From JANQJA01 sp047947185 (GTDB lineage Bacteria; Pseudomonadota; Gammaproteobacteria; Pseudomonadales; Azotimanducaceae): a DNA stretch of 64,000 nucleotides. A program made the translations under genes and the position numbers. Location of the stretch: NCBI GenBank assembly GCA_047947185.1, contig CP170502.1:2480001-2544000 (forward strand). The letters are read 5' to 3'. Of this stretch, positions 9,427 through 18,244 are shown piece after piece. Positions within the stretch are counted from its first letter, which is position 1; every line of letters starts with the position of its first letter. The notes beneath the pieces are model-generated. The model saw only the letters and a list, made by a program, of their open reading frames with translations. It had not been told where the DNA came from and searched no databases.

Positions 9427-10068
9427 TCATGAAACTGCAGGCATTGCGCGCAAACCCCTGATTGCCTGCCACAGTGACCGCTTTTCCTGTGGCTTGGCCA
9501 GGTAGGTTGCAATGTCCTCAAGTAACACCTGCTGCCCCTGGCAGTAGGACCCGACCCACCGCTCTACTGTCGCGCCAAAGAGCAGATGGATATCACCCGC
9601 CTGCTGCATCCGCTGCCTGATAACAGCGCCAGCAGCCTGTTCTGACTGGTCAAGGTGCGGCGCATCAACCATTGGCCAACTGAGCGCGCTGATTCTGGGG
9701 GCAGCAGAAATGCCCAGTGCAAGGGCGATGTCGTCACTGAACCGCCGCAATCCGGCATCAAGTCCCCCGGCGGCTTCTGGCAGGGAGAAGCAGAGGCTGA
9801 GCCGCTCATAGTGACAAAAGCAGAGATTAAATCGTGGCGGCACTTGCCCTGGTGCTGCTGGGTGGGTAGCTGCCGTTCTCGCGCTGGATGCACCGGTAAA
9901 ACCCGGGTGTGACACAGCGGGTAAGGGCACTGACTGTGGCGCCGCAGGTGACTTTGTCTTGGCTGCGTCATTCCCGCTGCCAGCTTCATCACCGCCCGCA
10001 GCGAACCCGTCACGTAGCAGCCAGACGTCGATACCCATCTCCTTCAAGTATTGATGCCTGGTCTGCAT
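9427..10068 (-). CDS. holD: Divergent DNA polymerase III psi subunit (HolD-like)
   Basis: A 213-residue protein whose N-terminus, YLKEMGIDVWLLRD, resembles the chi-binding start of E. coli HolD, and whose C-terminus (KRSLWQAIRGL) resembles the terminal Leu-Trp-Gln segment of HolD. In between, residues ~25-75 form an Ala/Pro/Ser-rich, likely disordered insert, which makes it longer than the E. coli protein (137 aa). The psi subunit bridges the clamp loader and chi, and so connects to SSB. Direct placement upstream of rimI, as in E. coli, is the main support. A GAGG ribosome site precedes the ATG. Function is inferred from synteny and short motifs, not from strong similarity. Confidence 0.65.
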   Translation of the reverse strand: MQTRHQYLKEMGIDVWLLRDGFAAGGDEAGSGNDAAKTKSPAAPQSVPLPAVSHPGFTGASSARTAATHPAAPGQVPPRFNLCFCHYERLSLCFSLPEAAGGLDAGLRRFSDDIALALGISAAPRISALSWPMVDAPHLDQSEQAAGAVIRQRMQQAGDIHLLFGATVERWVGSYCQGQQVLLEDIATYLAKPQEKRSLWQAIRGLRAMPAVS

Positions 10069-10100
10069 GGGCGCCTCAAGAATTCAGCCTGAGCAGGGTT

Positions 10101-11234
10101 TTATCCGGCCGCATCCCGCCGCACGAATATCTGCTGAAAACTGGATTCTAGCAGAATCTCACTGGCCTGGTCAGGCACAGCGAGTTGGCTCAGCCGGCGC
10201 ACCACGCTGGTCATCTGCTGCCCCGTGACGTCATGGATACCAAGGGAAACCAGGGGGTCGGATGCTGTCCAGTCAACGGTCAGGAGCCCAAAGTTAATGC
10301 CCCCGTAAGCAGCCAACTGGTGGCTGTGTGGGGCCGATGGTCCATCCTCCCAACTGTGGGTCATGCCGCTTGCGGTCATCTCGAGCAGGGGATACCCGAT
10401 ACCGGCATCAAGTTCGGCAATTTCCGCAAAATGCCTGTCACCCGAAAACAGCAGAACACCGTTGGCCCGGGTCCTTCGAATCAGGTCAAACAGCCGCTGG
10501 CGCTCCGCCGGGAAGTGCCCCCAGGTTTCATAGCCATGTTCATCATTGATCACCTGTATGCCGCTGGCAATCAAACGCAGCTTTGCCGGCTTACGGAGCT
10601 CACTTTCCAGCCAGGCCCACTGTGCTTCACCCAACATGGTCAATGCCGGATCAGCGTCGGGCCTGTAGCGTTTAAGCGGATTGAGAGACCGCGTCCAGGG
10701 ACTTTTGAAAGAGCGTGTGTCCAACAGGATCAACTGGATGCGTTGATCAGGCGGACCCAACTCGCGCGCAACATAAATGCCTTCTGTAGCCCGGCGCACC
10801 GAATCCTGCGGTTCATGAAAAAAATCGAGGAACACCTGTTGGGAGACTTCCCGGCCCGGAAAGTCTGCACCACCATCATTCTCGCCATAGTCATGATCAT
10901 CCCAGATCGCTTCAATCGGCATCGCCTTACGCACCCTGCTGAAGCCAGGGTTCGCAGCGAGTTGGTCATAGGCTGCCTGCAACTGGACCCGGGAGGCCGT
11001 ATCGGCATACACATTGTCTCCCAGCAGAACCAGCAAATCCGGTTTGCCGGCAAGCACACCCTGCCAGACGGGCTGTGGTTTCGACTGATCCACACAGGAA
11101 CCAAACGCAATGCGGGAAACACTTTCCGCCGCGGCCAGGGGTGAAGACAGCAGGACAAGCAGGATGAGTAATAAAATCACGGGCGCATCACCATAAACGT
11201 TCTGCAGCAGTTTAACCGGCGTGGCACTGGTCAT
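10101..11234 (-). CDS. PhoD-like metallophosphatase (alkaline phosphatase D family)
   Basis: The protein has a hydrophobic export segment (VILLLILLVLLSSPLAAAES) followed by the PhoD-family metal-binding motifs: FGSCVDQS, LLGDNVYAD, IWDDHDYGENDGG and FSGDRHFAEIAEL. Such enzymes are exported phosphodiesterases or phosphatases with Fe/Ca or similar centres. The start is uncertain: ATG at 11234 puts the signal segment near residues 18-36, whereas an upstream ATG at 11306 adds 24 unlikely residues, and a GTG at 11180 is also possible. It lies 32 bp upstream of the holD-like gene on the same strand. Confidence 0.85.
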   Translation of the reverse strand: MTSATPVKLLQNVYGDAPVILLLILLVLLSSPLAAAESVSRIAFGSCVDQSKPQPVWQGVLAGKPDLLVLLGDNVYADTASRVQLQAAYDQLAANPGFSRVRKAMPIEAIWDDHDYGENDGGADFPGREVSQQVFLDFFHEPQDSVRRATEGIYVARELGPPDQRIQLILLDTRSFKSPWTRSLNPLKRYRPDADPALTMLGEAQWAWLESELRKPAKLRLIASGIQVINDEHGYETWGHFPAERQRLFDLIRRTRANGVLLFSGDRHFAEIAELDAGIGYPLLEMTASGMTHSWEDGPSAPHSHQLAAYGGINFGLLTVDWTASDPLVSLGIHDVTGQQMTSVVRRLSQLAVPDQASEILLESSFQQIFVRRDAAG

Positions 11235-11450
11235 ACAGACCCAGCCGAAGGCAGCAAGCTGCACGCCAGGGCGTTGAGCCAACCGCCAGGGTACCAGGCA
11301 ACCCAACTGGTGAGACCTGCTTCACAAAACCTGCAAGTCAACTGTCACCAGTACCAGAAAACGCCCCTTTCATCTGTTCACCTCACCCGGAATTGACAAC
11401 TTCTCCTACCGTTGACGATGTCATCAATCATCTCAGCGTGGGTGAAATAT

Positions 11451-12218
11451 ATGAAAAAGCCTGTTGTTGTCATTTTACTCCTTGTCGCCACCGGTCTTGG
11501 ACTGACCGCGCCTGCCCAGGCCCAGGACAAGGCAAAACCGGTCGAAGTTTCAACAAAACACCAGAAACAGGAGGCAGCCAGGAAGCAGCGAGAGGAATCG
11601 AGAGCAGCGCGCGAGCAGGCCGCCCGGGAACGCAGGGCAGAACGCGAACGCAAACAGGCGGAACGTGCGCGCAGGCTCGCCGAACCTCGGGTCGAATTCA
11701 GGATGACCACCGTAGAAACCGCATTTCGCGGACTCTCGGTAAGCGCCATGCTGACAGTAAAGAACGCCCCGCTTGACGCTTTCGGCGCAGCGTCCGCTGA
11801 ACTGGAAATTGTGGATGCCAACAACACAACGCTTGCGCTCGAAGAGTGCACTGCAGCGCCCGGACTGCCGACAAAAATCGAAACTGACGCCTACAAGCTG
11901 TCCTGCAAAATTTCCGAAAAGGGAACCTATTCGGGTTCACTGGCTGTCCTTGGCCTGTCATTTGGCACTTATTCGGGTAGCGGCCACTACACAGGCGGTC
12001 CTGCCAACCTGAGCCTGCCTGTTGGCCTGGGCATGATTTCGATGGAACAAAGTCCGGCACCTCAGGCAGACCTGGATTGCCAGTACTCCGACTGGTCGCC
12101 CTGGGAGGCCTGCAACTTCTTTGGCAATCAGACCAGGACACGCTCAATACTCAGGGAAGCAGAGCCCGGCGGTCTTGCCTGCGACAGTAGCCAACTGTTT
12201 GAGATTCGCCAGTGTTAG
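11451..12218 (+). CDS. Secreted coiled-coil protein with C-terminal thrombospondin type 1-like module
   Basis: The 255-residue product begins with a clear signal peptide (MKKPVVVILLLVATGLGL, then APAQAQ). Residues ~28-80 are a charged Arg/Glu/Ala coiled coil. A middle beta-rich domain follows (about 83-205), with two Cys that could pair. The end, from about 210, reads DWSPWEACNFFGNQTRTRS and then GGLACD...RQC: the Trp-x-x-Trp-x-x-Cys, Arg-Thr-Arg and spaced Cys pattern of a thrombospondin type 1 repeat. I do not recognise the middle domain. The likely place is the periplasm or outside the cell. It stands alone between divergent and convergent neighbours, and no function can be assigned. Confidence 0.75.
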   Translation: MKKPVVVILLLVATGLGLTAPAQAQDKAKPVEVSTKHQKQEAARKQREESRAAREQAARERRAERERKQAERARRLAEPRVEFRMTTVETAFRGLSVSAMLTVKNAPLDAFGAASAELEIVDANNTTLALEECTAAPGLPTKIETDAYKLSCKISEKGTYSGSLAVLGLSFGTYSGSGHYTGGPANLSLPVGLGMISMEQSPAPQADLDCQYSDWSPWEACNFFGNQTRTRSILREAEPGGLACDSSQLFEIRQC

Positions 12219-12335
12219 TCCACCTGTGCCGGGAACAGACCTAAAGTTGTTCCAGGAGAAGTGTTCCGGGCGGATTGCGGTTGCCTTCAATTACCCGCAT
12301 CATCCCGGGTCCATCACTAAACCGGAAGTCTGACT

Positions 12336-13199
12336 TTGCCCACAGCACTCATTACTGGTACCAGCACCGGCATTGGCCTGGCCACATCCATTCACTTTGC
12401 AGAGCAGGGCTACAGGGTTTATGCCGGGCTGCGGAACCTGGAGCGGGCGGGCCCCCTGAAAGAGGCGGCAGCAAAGGGACTTGATATCCTGCCCATACCA
12501 CTGGATGTCACTTCAAATGCATCAATCGATTTGGCTTTTGCAACAGTAGATGACCATGGGCCGCTGGATGTGCTGGTCAACAACGCGGGTATCGGCGGTG
12601 CCACGCCCCTGGAACTCACTCCCGAAGCCGAACACAGGGCCATGTTCGACACCAACTATTTTGGTGCAATCAACTGCATCCAGAAAGTGATACCCGGAAT
12701 GCGCGAACGCCGCCAGGGCACCATCGTAAACATCACCTCACTGGCCGGCAGACTGGCCAGCCCCAACCAGATTGCTTATTCGGCCTCAAAATTTGCCCTG
12801 GAATGTGCCGGCGAGGCGCTGGCCCATGAACTCTACCGTTTTAATGTCCGGGTGATCAACGTGGAACCCGGCGTCATCATGACCAACATCTTTGAGAATT
12901 CAGCAGAAGCCACCCGCTACGACAAGACATCACCCTATCAACCAATCATGCGCCGCAACGGCAAACTGTTTGCCGCTGGTTTTGCGGCTGCTGTCGCCCC
13001 CGAAGCGGTGGCCCAGACAATTTTCGAGGCGGTTGAGTCTCCAAACTACAGGCTGCGCTGGCCCGTTGGTGAGGATGCCCGGGGCGTTATCCAGGGGCGG
13101 CCTGCAATCAGCGACGAAGACTGGATCTCAATGGGCGCAGACCTCACCGACGATGAGTACAACGAACGTTTCTACCAATACTTTGGCATCAGGCTCTGA
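12336..13199 (+). CDS. Short-chain dehydrogenase/reductase
   Basis: A 287-residue classical SDR that starts with TTG at 12336. The nucleotide-binding glycine motif is TGTSTGIG near residue 8-15, the structural motif is NNAG, and the catalytic set is Ser in NITSLAG with YSASK. The Arg in AGLRNLER after beta-strand 2 suggests NADP(H) preference. Substrate is unknown; the sequence resembles 17-beta-hydroxysteroid dehydrogenase-like and retinol-type SDRs. It is convergent with the MFS gene. Confidence 0.9.
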   Translation: MPTALITGTSTGIGLATSIHFAEQGYRVYAGLRNLERAGPLKEAAAKGLDILPIPLDVTSNASIDLAFATVDDHGPLDVLVNNAGIGGATPLELTPEAEHRAMFDTNYFGAINCIQKVIPGMRERRQGTIVNITSLAGRLASPNQIAYSASKFALECAGEALAHELYRFNVRVINVEPGVIMTNIFENSAEATRYDKTSPYQPIMRRNGKLFAAGFAAAVAPEAVAQTIFEAVESPNYRLRWPVGEDARGVIQGRPAISDEDWISMGADLTDDEYNERFYQYFGIRL

Positions 13200-13226
13200 C
13201 GGTAACACTGAGGGGGGCGCACAGCC

Positions 13227-14519
13227 TCAGACAGGCTTCACTGGTCTTGCAGGCGGCGGTGGTGGTGACGCCGCAAGAAAGCAGAAGGAACCGAGAAATG
13301 CGCCGGCGGCCAGCACTGTAAAACCAAACTCGTAGTTGCCGTAAAGGTCAGCCATATAACCCGCCAGGACTGGCCCGGTCGACATACCCAACATGACAAT
13401 AAGGGACGAAAAACCCATGATGGTGCCAAAAGAGGACGCACCAAAATAATCTGCCCGCAGTGCCACCATCAAAGGACCCCTGGTTCCCCAGGCAAGTCCA
13501 TGCAGCATGGCAAACAGGAGTACCATTGTTATGTGACTGCCATAGGCCACCAGCAGCAGTCCCAGCGTATGGGCAACCATACAGGCAATACAGATCCACT
13601 GTTTGTTCAGCCGGTCACCCAGGTAGCCGCCACCCAGCTGGCCCACCATCTGGAATGCCGTCATCAATGCCACAACCAGTCCTGCCTGCGGCAGTGAATA
13701 ACCAAGACCTTCTGTCAGGTGTGGCACCAGATGGACCATCACCGCAGAGACAACCAGCAGTGCCGCTGCATGGCCAACCGAAATCAGCCAGAAGGCTCGC
13801 GTGCGCATGGCTTCCCGGGCAGTAAAGTCGCGGCTGTTGTCAAATTCGACAGTGGCTGAACCTTCGGCGTGGCTGCCATTGCCCCCATCCGCAAGTTCGC
13901 CAATTTCACTGGGGCGGTGGCGAACCACCTGGACCAGGGGCAGCCCGACAACCAGCACAACCAACCCAGACAGGAACGCGGTGGTGCGCCATCCGAACGC
14001 CTCCAGGCAAAGGATGATAATCGGCACACACAGACCACCAAACGAATAGCCCAGTTGGGAGATGGCAACTGCCTTGGCACGGTGTCGACTGAACCAGTTC
14101 ACCAGTGACACCATCACCGTGGCGAAACCACCCAGCGATGAGCCTACCGCTATCAGCGCAAAGGTCAGGTAAAAACCCAGTAGCGACTGGATCTGGCTGA
14201 AGAGGATAAAACCCGCGCCAAAAACCAGAATGCCAATACGCAGGATTGCGCGCGGTCCGTACCGGTCAACCAGCCAACCCTGCAGCGGCCCGAGAATGCC
14301 GCTTTCAATTCTCGTCAGGGCAAAGGCACCGGCAACCAGCGCTTTGCTCCAGCCAAACTCCTGTTGCAGCAACACAACATAAGCGCCGTAGGATTGCATC
14401 CACAAGAGCCCGGACAGCATCTGGATACCGCCTGCTGCGCCGACAATATACCAGCCAAAAAAGACATGGCCGCGCGGCCTCAGTACGCTGTTAACTGATT
14501 GCAGAAAGTGTCGCTTCAT
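13227..14519 (-). CDS. MFS transporter (monocarboxylate/oxalate-formate type)
   Basis: A 430-residue integral membrane protein with about 12 hydrophobic helices in two halves joined by a hydrophilic loop near 195-215. The GWLVDRYGPRAILRIG segment is the MFS loop 2-3 signature, and a similar GGYLGDRLNKQW occurs in the second half. The overall pattern fits the monocarboxylate porter or oxalate/formate antiporter subfamilies. Its ATG overlaps the stop of the small membrane-protein gene upstream as ATGA, so translation is probably coupled. The substrate cannot be read from the sequence. Confidence 0.88.
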   Translation of the reverse strand: MKRHFLQSVNSVLRPRGHVFFGWYIVGAAGGIQMLSGLLWMQSYGAYVVLLQQEFGWSKALVAGAFALTRIESGILGPLQGWLVDRYGPRAILRIGILVFGAGFILFSQIQSLLGFYLTFALIAVGSSLGGFATVMVSLVNWFSRHRAKAVAISQLGYSFGGLCVPIIILCLEAFGWRTTAFLSGLVVLVVGLPLVQVVRHRPSEIGELADGGNGSHAEGSATVEFDNSRDFTAREAMRTRAFWLISVGHAAALLVVSAVMVHLVPHLTEGLGYSLPQAGLVVALMTAFQMVGQLGGGYLGDRLNKQWICIACMVAHTLGLLLVAYGSHITMVLLFAMLHGLAWGTRGPLMVALRADYFGASSFGTIMGFSSLIVMLGMSTGPVLAGYMADLYGNYEFGFTVLAAGAFLGSFCFLAASPPPPPARPVKPV

Positions 14520-14761
14520 GAATAGGCGCGTTTAACCAGTCCGTACACGCTGATCGACAACCACACACATTCGATGATGAAAGAGGAAAGGTTGAAGTTG
14601 TGGTAAAGGGAGACCATGATCAGGAGCGCCCCTGCCCCGTTCATCAGGGAAAAGCGCAGGTCGCTGGGCAACATTCTCCCGGACTGGATGCCAAAATAGG
14701 CCACCAGGATCAGTACCACGCCAATGTTGCCAACAAAATCGTGCCAGGCATATTCAATCAT
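14516..14761 (-). CDS. Small membrane protein, CBU_0592-like
   Basis: An 81-residue protein with two or three hydrophobic helices (VGNIGVVLILVAYFGIQSG, GAGALLIMVSLYHNF, FIIECVWLSISVYGLV). The ending IECVWLSISVYGL is typical of the CBU_0592 family of small membrane proteins as I recall it; the role of the family is unknown. It lies inside a three-gene minus-strand operon, 34 bp after the YjdF-like gene and overlapping the MFS gene by 4 bases. Confidence 0.7.
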   Translation of the reverse strand: MIEYAWHDFVGNIGVVLILVAYFGIQSGRMLPSDLRFSLMNGAGALLIMVSLYHNFNLSSFIIECVWLSISVYGLVKRAYS

Positions 14762-14795
14762 AACTCTCTTCCGTGCCAGACCGCTGGGTCAGGGG

Positions 14796-15419
14796 TTAGC
14801 CGGCCTGCCTCGCCAGGTTGTCCAGCTGTTGATCATGCAGGCGGGCCAGCAGGAGCACGCCGGCAATTGCGCCAATCAGGGCAAATGCCATATCCGACTG
14901 TGTGTCCCAGACATACCCCTGGGTGCCGAGGAAGGCATCGGCTGCCTCGTCCGACAAAATTGCAACAAGCCACTCGATCAATTCATAAAATGCGCTGAAG
15001 GCCAGACAGCAACTGATTGCGAGAAAATGCATCCAGCCTCTGCCATTCACCACCGCAAGCCGGATCAGTAACTCACGCGCCAGGATGACGGGCACAAACC
15101 CCTGGGCAAAGTGACCTACCTTGTCGTAATTGTTGCGCCCCTGGTCAAAGACCTCGGCAATCCAGTCAAACAGCGGCACCTCGGCATAAGTGTAGTGGCC
15201 GCCAACCATCAGGATTACACAATGCACCAGGATTAGCCCGTAAAGCAGCGGCGTCAGGGGAAACCGGCGCCGGGTCAGGGCAATGAGGATCAGCCCGATC
15301 ACAGCCGGCGCAACCTCCAGCGCCCAGGTCAGGTAGTCTTTCGGCCCTATGCCGGACCACACCAACACCAGGAAAAATGTCAGGAGCCAGAGCAACTGCC
15401 GAACGGAAAGTCCTGCCAT
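14796..15419 (-). CDS. YjdF-like DUF2238 inner-membrane protein
   Basis: About 207 residues with five or six hydrophobic helices. The stretch YDKVGHFAQGFVPVILARELLIR and the later YELIEWLVAILSDEAADAFLG and GYVWDTQSDM blocks are typical of the DUF2238/YjdF family, whose conserved Asp, His and Glu suggest metal or substrate binding in the membrane. Function is not established. ATG at 15419 is preferred because the upstream extension to 15509 would overlap the divergent CoA-transferase gene and is not membrane-like. Confidence 0.8.
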   Translation of the reverse strand: MAGLSVRQLLWLLTFFLVLVWSGIGPKDYLTWALEVAPAVIGLILIALTRRRFPLTPLLYGLILVHCVILMVGGHYTYAEVPLFDWIAEVFDQGRNNYDKVGHFAQGFVPVILARELLIRLAVVNGRGWMHFLAISCCLAFSAFYELIEWLVAILSDEAADAFLGTQGYVWDTQSDMAFALIGAIAGVLLLARLHDQQLDNLARQAG

Positions 15420-15490
15420 CGCCGCACACCGTGTGAATGAATACCGGCTAATAGTATCATTGGAGGACCTGCGCTGATGAGGAAGTCTGG

Positions 15491-17869
15491 ATGGCATCTG
15501 CATTGACACTTTCCGGCATCCGTGTGCTGGACCTGGGAAACCGGCCGGCCACTGCCTGGTGCGGGCGGCTGCTGGCAGATTTTGGTGCTGAGGTTATTGG
15601 CGTCGAAGATGATGCCGGGCACCCGCTCAGGTCCCAGGCACCTTTTGACCAGGGCGGCACGTCCATCGCCGCGCGATATTTCCTTGCCAGTCGCAAACTC
15701 GCAAGCCCCGAAGATGTTGAGCCGCTCATCAGGCAGGCTGACATAGTGATCACCAGCGACCTGGCCAGCGCCCGGTATGGCCCGGGAAAACTGCTCGCGC
15801 TGAACGAATCAGCGCTCGTCTGCGCCATCACGCCCTATGGCATTACTGGTGAACAGGCGGCTTATCCCGGCAACGACCTGACCGCCTGCGCAGCTTCCAG
15901 TTGGGCACATGTCAACGGACTTGAAGGGAGACTTCCCTTGAAAAGCAGTGGTTACCAGGCCTCCTACCAGGCCGGTACCTTTGCTTTTGGTGTACTGTTG
16001 GGCTGCCTGATCGAAAAGCTCGCAACGGCTGCACCCGGGCAGGTGATTGATATCAGCGAACGGGAGGTACTGGTGTCAACCGCTGCACCGGCTCCCCTGC
16101 GCTACCAGTATTCCGGTGTGAACCTGGGGCGCAAGCCCGCCGTTGACGTCAACGAGGGACCAATCCCCGTCAAGGATGGCTGGTTTGCCCTGACAATTTC
16201 CCGACCCGCCTTCTGGATCAAGGCCATGGAAGTACTTGGCCTGCCGGATCTTGCTGCCGATCCGGAGTTGCAGCAACCAGGCCTCCGCCACAAGTTTAAG
16301 GACCGGTTTGTCAGCCGTGTCGGTGAAGCCATGCAATCCTGGAACCGCATGGACCTGTTTGATGCACTGGGCGCCCAGCGGGTGATCGCAGGGCCCGTCC
16401 TGCGGATGGACGAACTCGCAGACAACCCACAATTCCGGGGACGGCAGTTTTTCCGTCGCAACAATGAGGGGGTCAGCTACCCCGGCCCAATTGCCGCCAT
16501 GGGGGTGAGCCAGTTTGTGACGCCCGAGTTTGGCACGACCAGGGTTGACAGATTTGCCGGTCCCGGACCTACCCCAACCCGGCCGGTTCGCGCCGGCGCA
16601 GCCGGTCAGGGTCCGCTTGCCGGCTTTCGCGGGCTTGTGCTGACCCAGGCCTGGGCAGGCACCTACGCGACGGAACTGCTGGCGTTGCTGGGTGCTGAGG
16701 TAATCCAGTTGGAGACCCGTTCCCGGCTGGATTCCTGGCGCGGCACCTACCAGAACCCGATCCCCAAAAATCTGCAGGCACGCGAAACGGCACAACATGC
16801 CTGGAATTGCAGCCCGCTCTATAACTCGGTCAACCTCAACAAACAGTGCATTACCCTTGACCTGTCTGAACCCGGGGCTGCTCTGCTGTTCAGGAGGATG
16901 GTGTCCAGCGTCGATTTTGTCGCCGAGAACTTTTCGCCCCGGGTCATGAAAAACCTCGGTATTGATTATGAGACACTCAAGGCCATCAAGCCGGACCTGG
17001 TCATGGCAAGCCTGTCTGCCTATGGTGCTACCGGTCCCTGGGCCCATGTACCAGGGATTGGCGGCACAATTGAACCTTCATCCGGTATGTCTGCGCTGCT
17101 CGGTTACAAGGATGAACACCCGCTCAATTCCGGCCAGATGTACCCTGACCCGGTGGCCGGCCTGTGCGGCTTCTCGGCAATCCAGCTTGCGCTCCTGCAC
17201 CGCGACCGAACGGGTCAGGGACAGTACATCGATTTATCCATGCAGGAGGCCAACTTTACCTTCGTGGGTGATGCCTGGCTTGAATATGAACTGACCGGAC
17301 ATGTCCGCGGCCCACTCGGAAACACACATTCAACCTTTGCACCGCACGGTATATTCCCCGCCGCCGGTGATGACGCCTGGATTGCCATTGCCGCTGAAAC
17401 TGACGCCCAGTGGCAGATCATTGCGGATACCCTGGGTATCGACCCGCGCCCTTTCGCAACCCAGGCCGAGCGCAAGGCCGCAGAGGCTGATCTTGAGAAA
17501 CTGGTTGGGCAAAAGACCGCTGCCCAGGACAAGCACGATCTCGCGGCGAGGCTCGCCAGCGCTGGCGTCCCCGCTGCTGCTGTTTTGACTCCTGCGGAGG
17601 TGGCAGAAGACCCGGCGCTACGCGCCCGGGGCCATATGCAGAAAATCACTCACCCGGAAGCCGGAGATGCATGGCAGTCGGTGCTTGCGGCATCTTTCAG
17701 CCAATCAGTCCTGGGGCCATTCAGCCACGCCCCGCTGCAGGGTGAACATTCCAGGAGCGTGCTGGAGACGCTTGCCGGCTTGGGCGCAGAAGAGTATGCA
17801 GTGCTTTGTGAAAAGGGTATTTCGGGTGTGGGGCCCAGCCCCAGGGCGTCAGTGGCCAACCAGGCGTGA
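15491..17869 (+). CDS. Tandem two-domain CaiB/BaiF-type CoA transferase
   Basis: The 792-residue protein contains two complete family III CoA-transferase units in one chain. Unit one spans about 5-370 (VLDLGNRPATAWCGRLLADFGAEVIGVE) and unit two about 375-780 (LVLTQAWAGTYATELLALLGAEVIQLE, then VNLNKQCITLDL). Most members are ~400 residues and form interlaced dimers, so the fusion resembles a covalent dimer. The positions that I align with the catalytic Asp169 of formyl-CoA transferase are Glu192 (in the VIDISEREV motif) and Glu586 (in YIDLSMQEAN). Racemase members of the family vary here too, so the reaction is open. It stands alone, between the divergent YjdF-like gene and the convergent bfd. 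Confidence 0.9.
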   Translation: MASALTLSGIRVLDLGNRPATAWCGRLLADFGAEVIGVEDDAGHPLRSQAPFDQGGTSIAARYFLASRKLASPEDVEPLIRQADIVITSDLASARYGPGKLLALNESALVCAITPYGITGEQAAYPGNDLTACAASSWAHVNGLEGRLPLKSSGYQASYQAGTFAFGVLLGCLIEKLATAAPGQVIDISEREVLVSTAAPAPLRYQYSGVNLGRKPAVDVNEGPIPVKDGWFALTISRPAFWIKAMEVLGLPDLAADPELQQPGLRHKFKDRFVSRVGEAMQSWNRMDLFDALGAQRVIAGPVLRMDELADNPQFRGRQFFRRNNEGVSYPGPIAAMGVSQFVTPEFGTTRVDRFAGPGPTPTRPVRAGAAGQGPLAGFRGLVLTQAWAGTYATELLALLGAEVIQLETRSRLDSWRGTYQNPIPKNLQARETAQHAWNCSPLYNSVNLNKQCITLDLSEPGAALLFRRMVSSVDFVAENFSPRVMKNLGIDYETLKAIKPDLVMASLSAYGATGPWAHVPGIGGTIEPSSGMSALLGYKDEHPLNSGQMYPDPVAGLCGFSAIQLALLHRDRTGQGQYIDLSMQEANFTFVGDAWLEYELTGHVRGPLGNTHSTFAPHGIFPAAGDDAWIAIAAETDAQWQIIADTLGIDPRPFATQAERKAAEADLEKLVGQKTAAQDKHDLAARLASAGVPAAAVLTPAEVAEDPALRARGHMQKITHPEAGDAWQSVLAASFSQSVLGPFSHAPLQGEHSRSVLETLAGLGAEEYAVLCEKGISGVGPSPRASVANQA

Positions 17870-17894
17870 GCAGCGGCCTCGGGCCATGTCGCGG

Positions 17895-18086
17895 TCAGGC
17901 AAGGTCGACAGCGTAACCCAGTGCGCGCTTTTCCTCGTCTATCATGCGCTCGGCAAATTCAACGCAGCGTCCACAACCTGTCCCAAGCCCCAGTTTGCGG
18001 GACACGGCACTCACATCAACGGCGCCCTTTTCCACGGCGTCCCTGATCTGGGAAGAATTAACACGTTTGCAGACACAGACGATCAT
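17895..18086 (-). CDS. bfd: Bacterioferritin-associated ferredoxin
   Basis: A 63-residue [2Fe-2S] protein with the Bfd pattern: Cys4-x-Cys6 at the N-terminus (IVCVCKRVNSSQIRDAVEKG) and Cys38-x-x-Cys41 in GTGCGRCVEFAE. Bfd binds bacterioferritin and passes electrons to reduce and release stored iron. It is divergent from bfr across 158 bp, the usual pairing. Confidence 0.95.
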   Translation of the reverse strand: MIVCVCKRVNSSQIRDAVEKGAVDVSAVSRKLGLGTGCGRCVEFAERMIDEEKRALGYAVDLA

Positions 18087-18244
18087 GAACTCATGCTACT
18101 CCCACCCTTTCTAAATGTAAATAGGAATGATTCGTAATTGTGTTCGGGGTAAACGATTTGCGGGCAGGCGGGCTCACGACTTAACATAGCAACCATGAAC
18201 CCGTGACAACCCGCTTCGGTTGTCCACAACGACAAGGCAACAGC
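18087..18244. promoter_or_regulatory. bfd-bfr divergent promoter region
   Basis: The gap between the divergent iron-storage genes must hold both promoters. An AT-rich stretch (18111-18138, CTAAATGTAAATAGGAATGA then TTCGTAATTG) is the most likely place for a Fur operator, but the match to the Fur inverted repeat is weak, so this is only a location estimate. Confidence 0.3.

Noticed and set aside
18111..18138. Fur box between bfd and bfr
   Set aside because: AT-rich but too poor a match to the Fur inverted repeat to call as a site; left only as a location within the promoter region.
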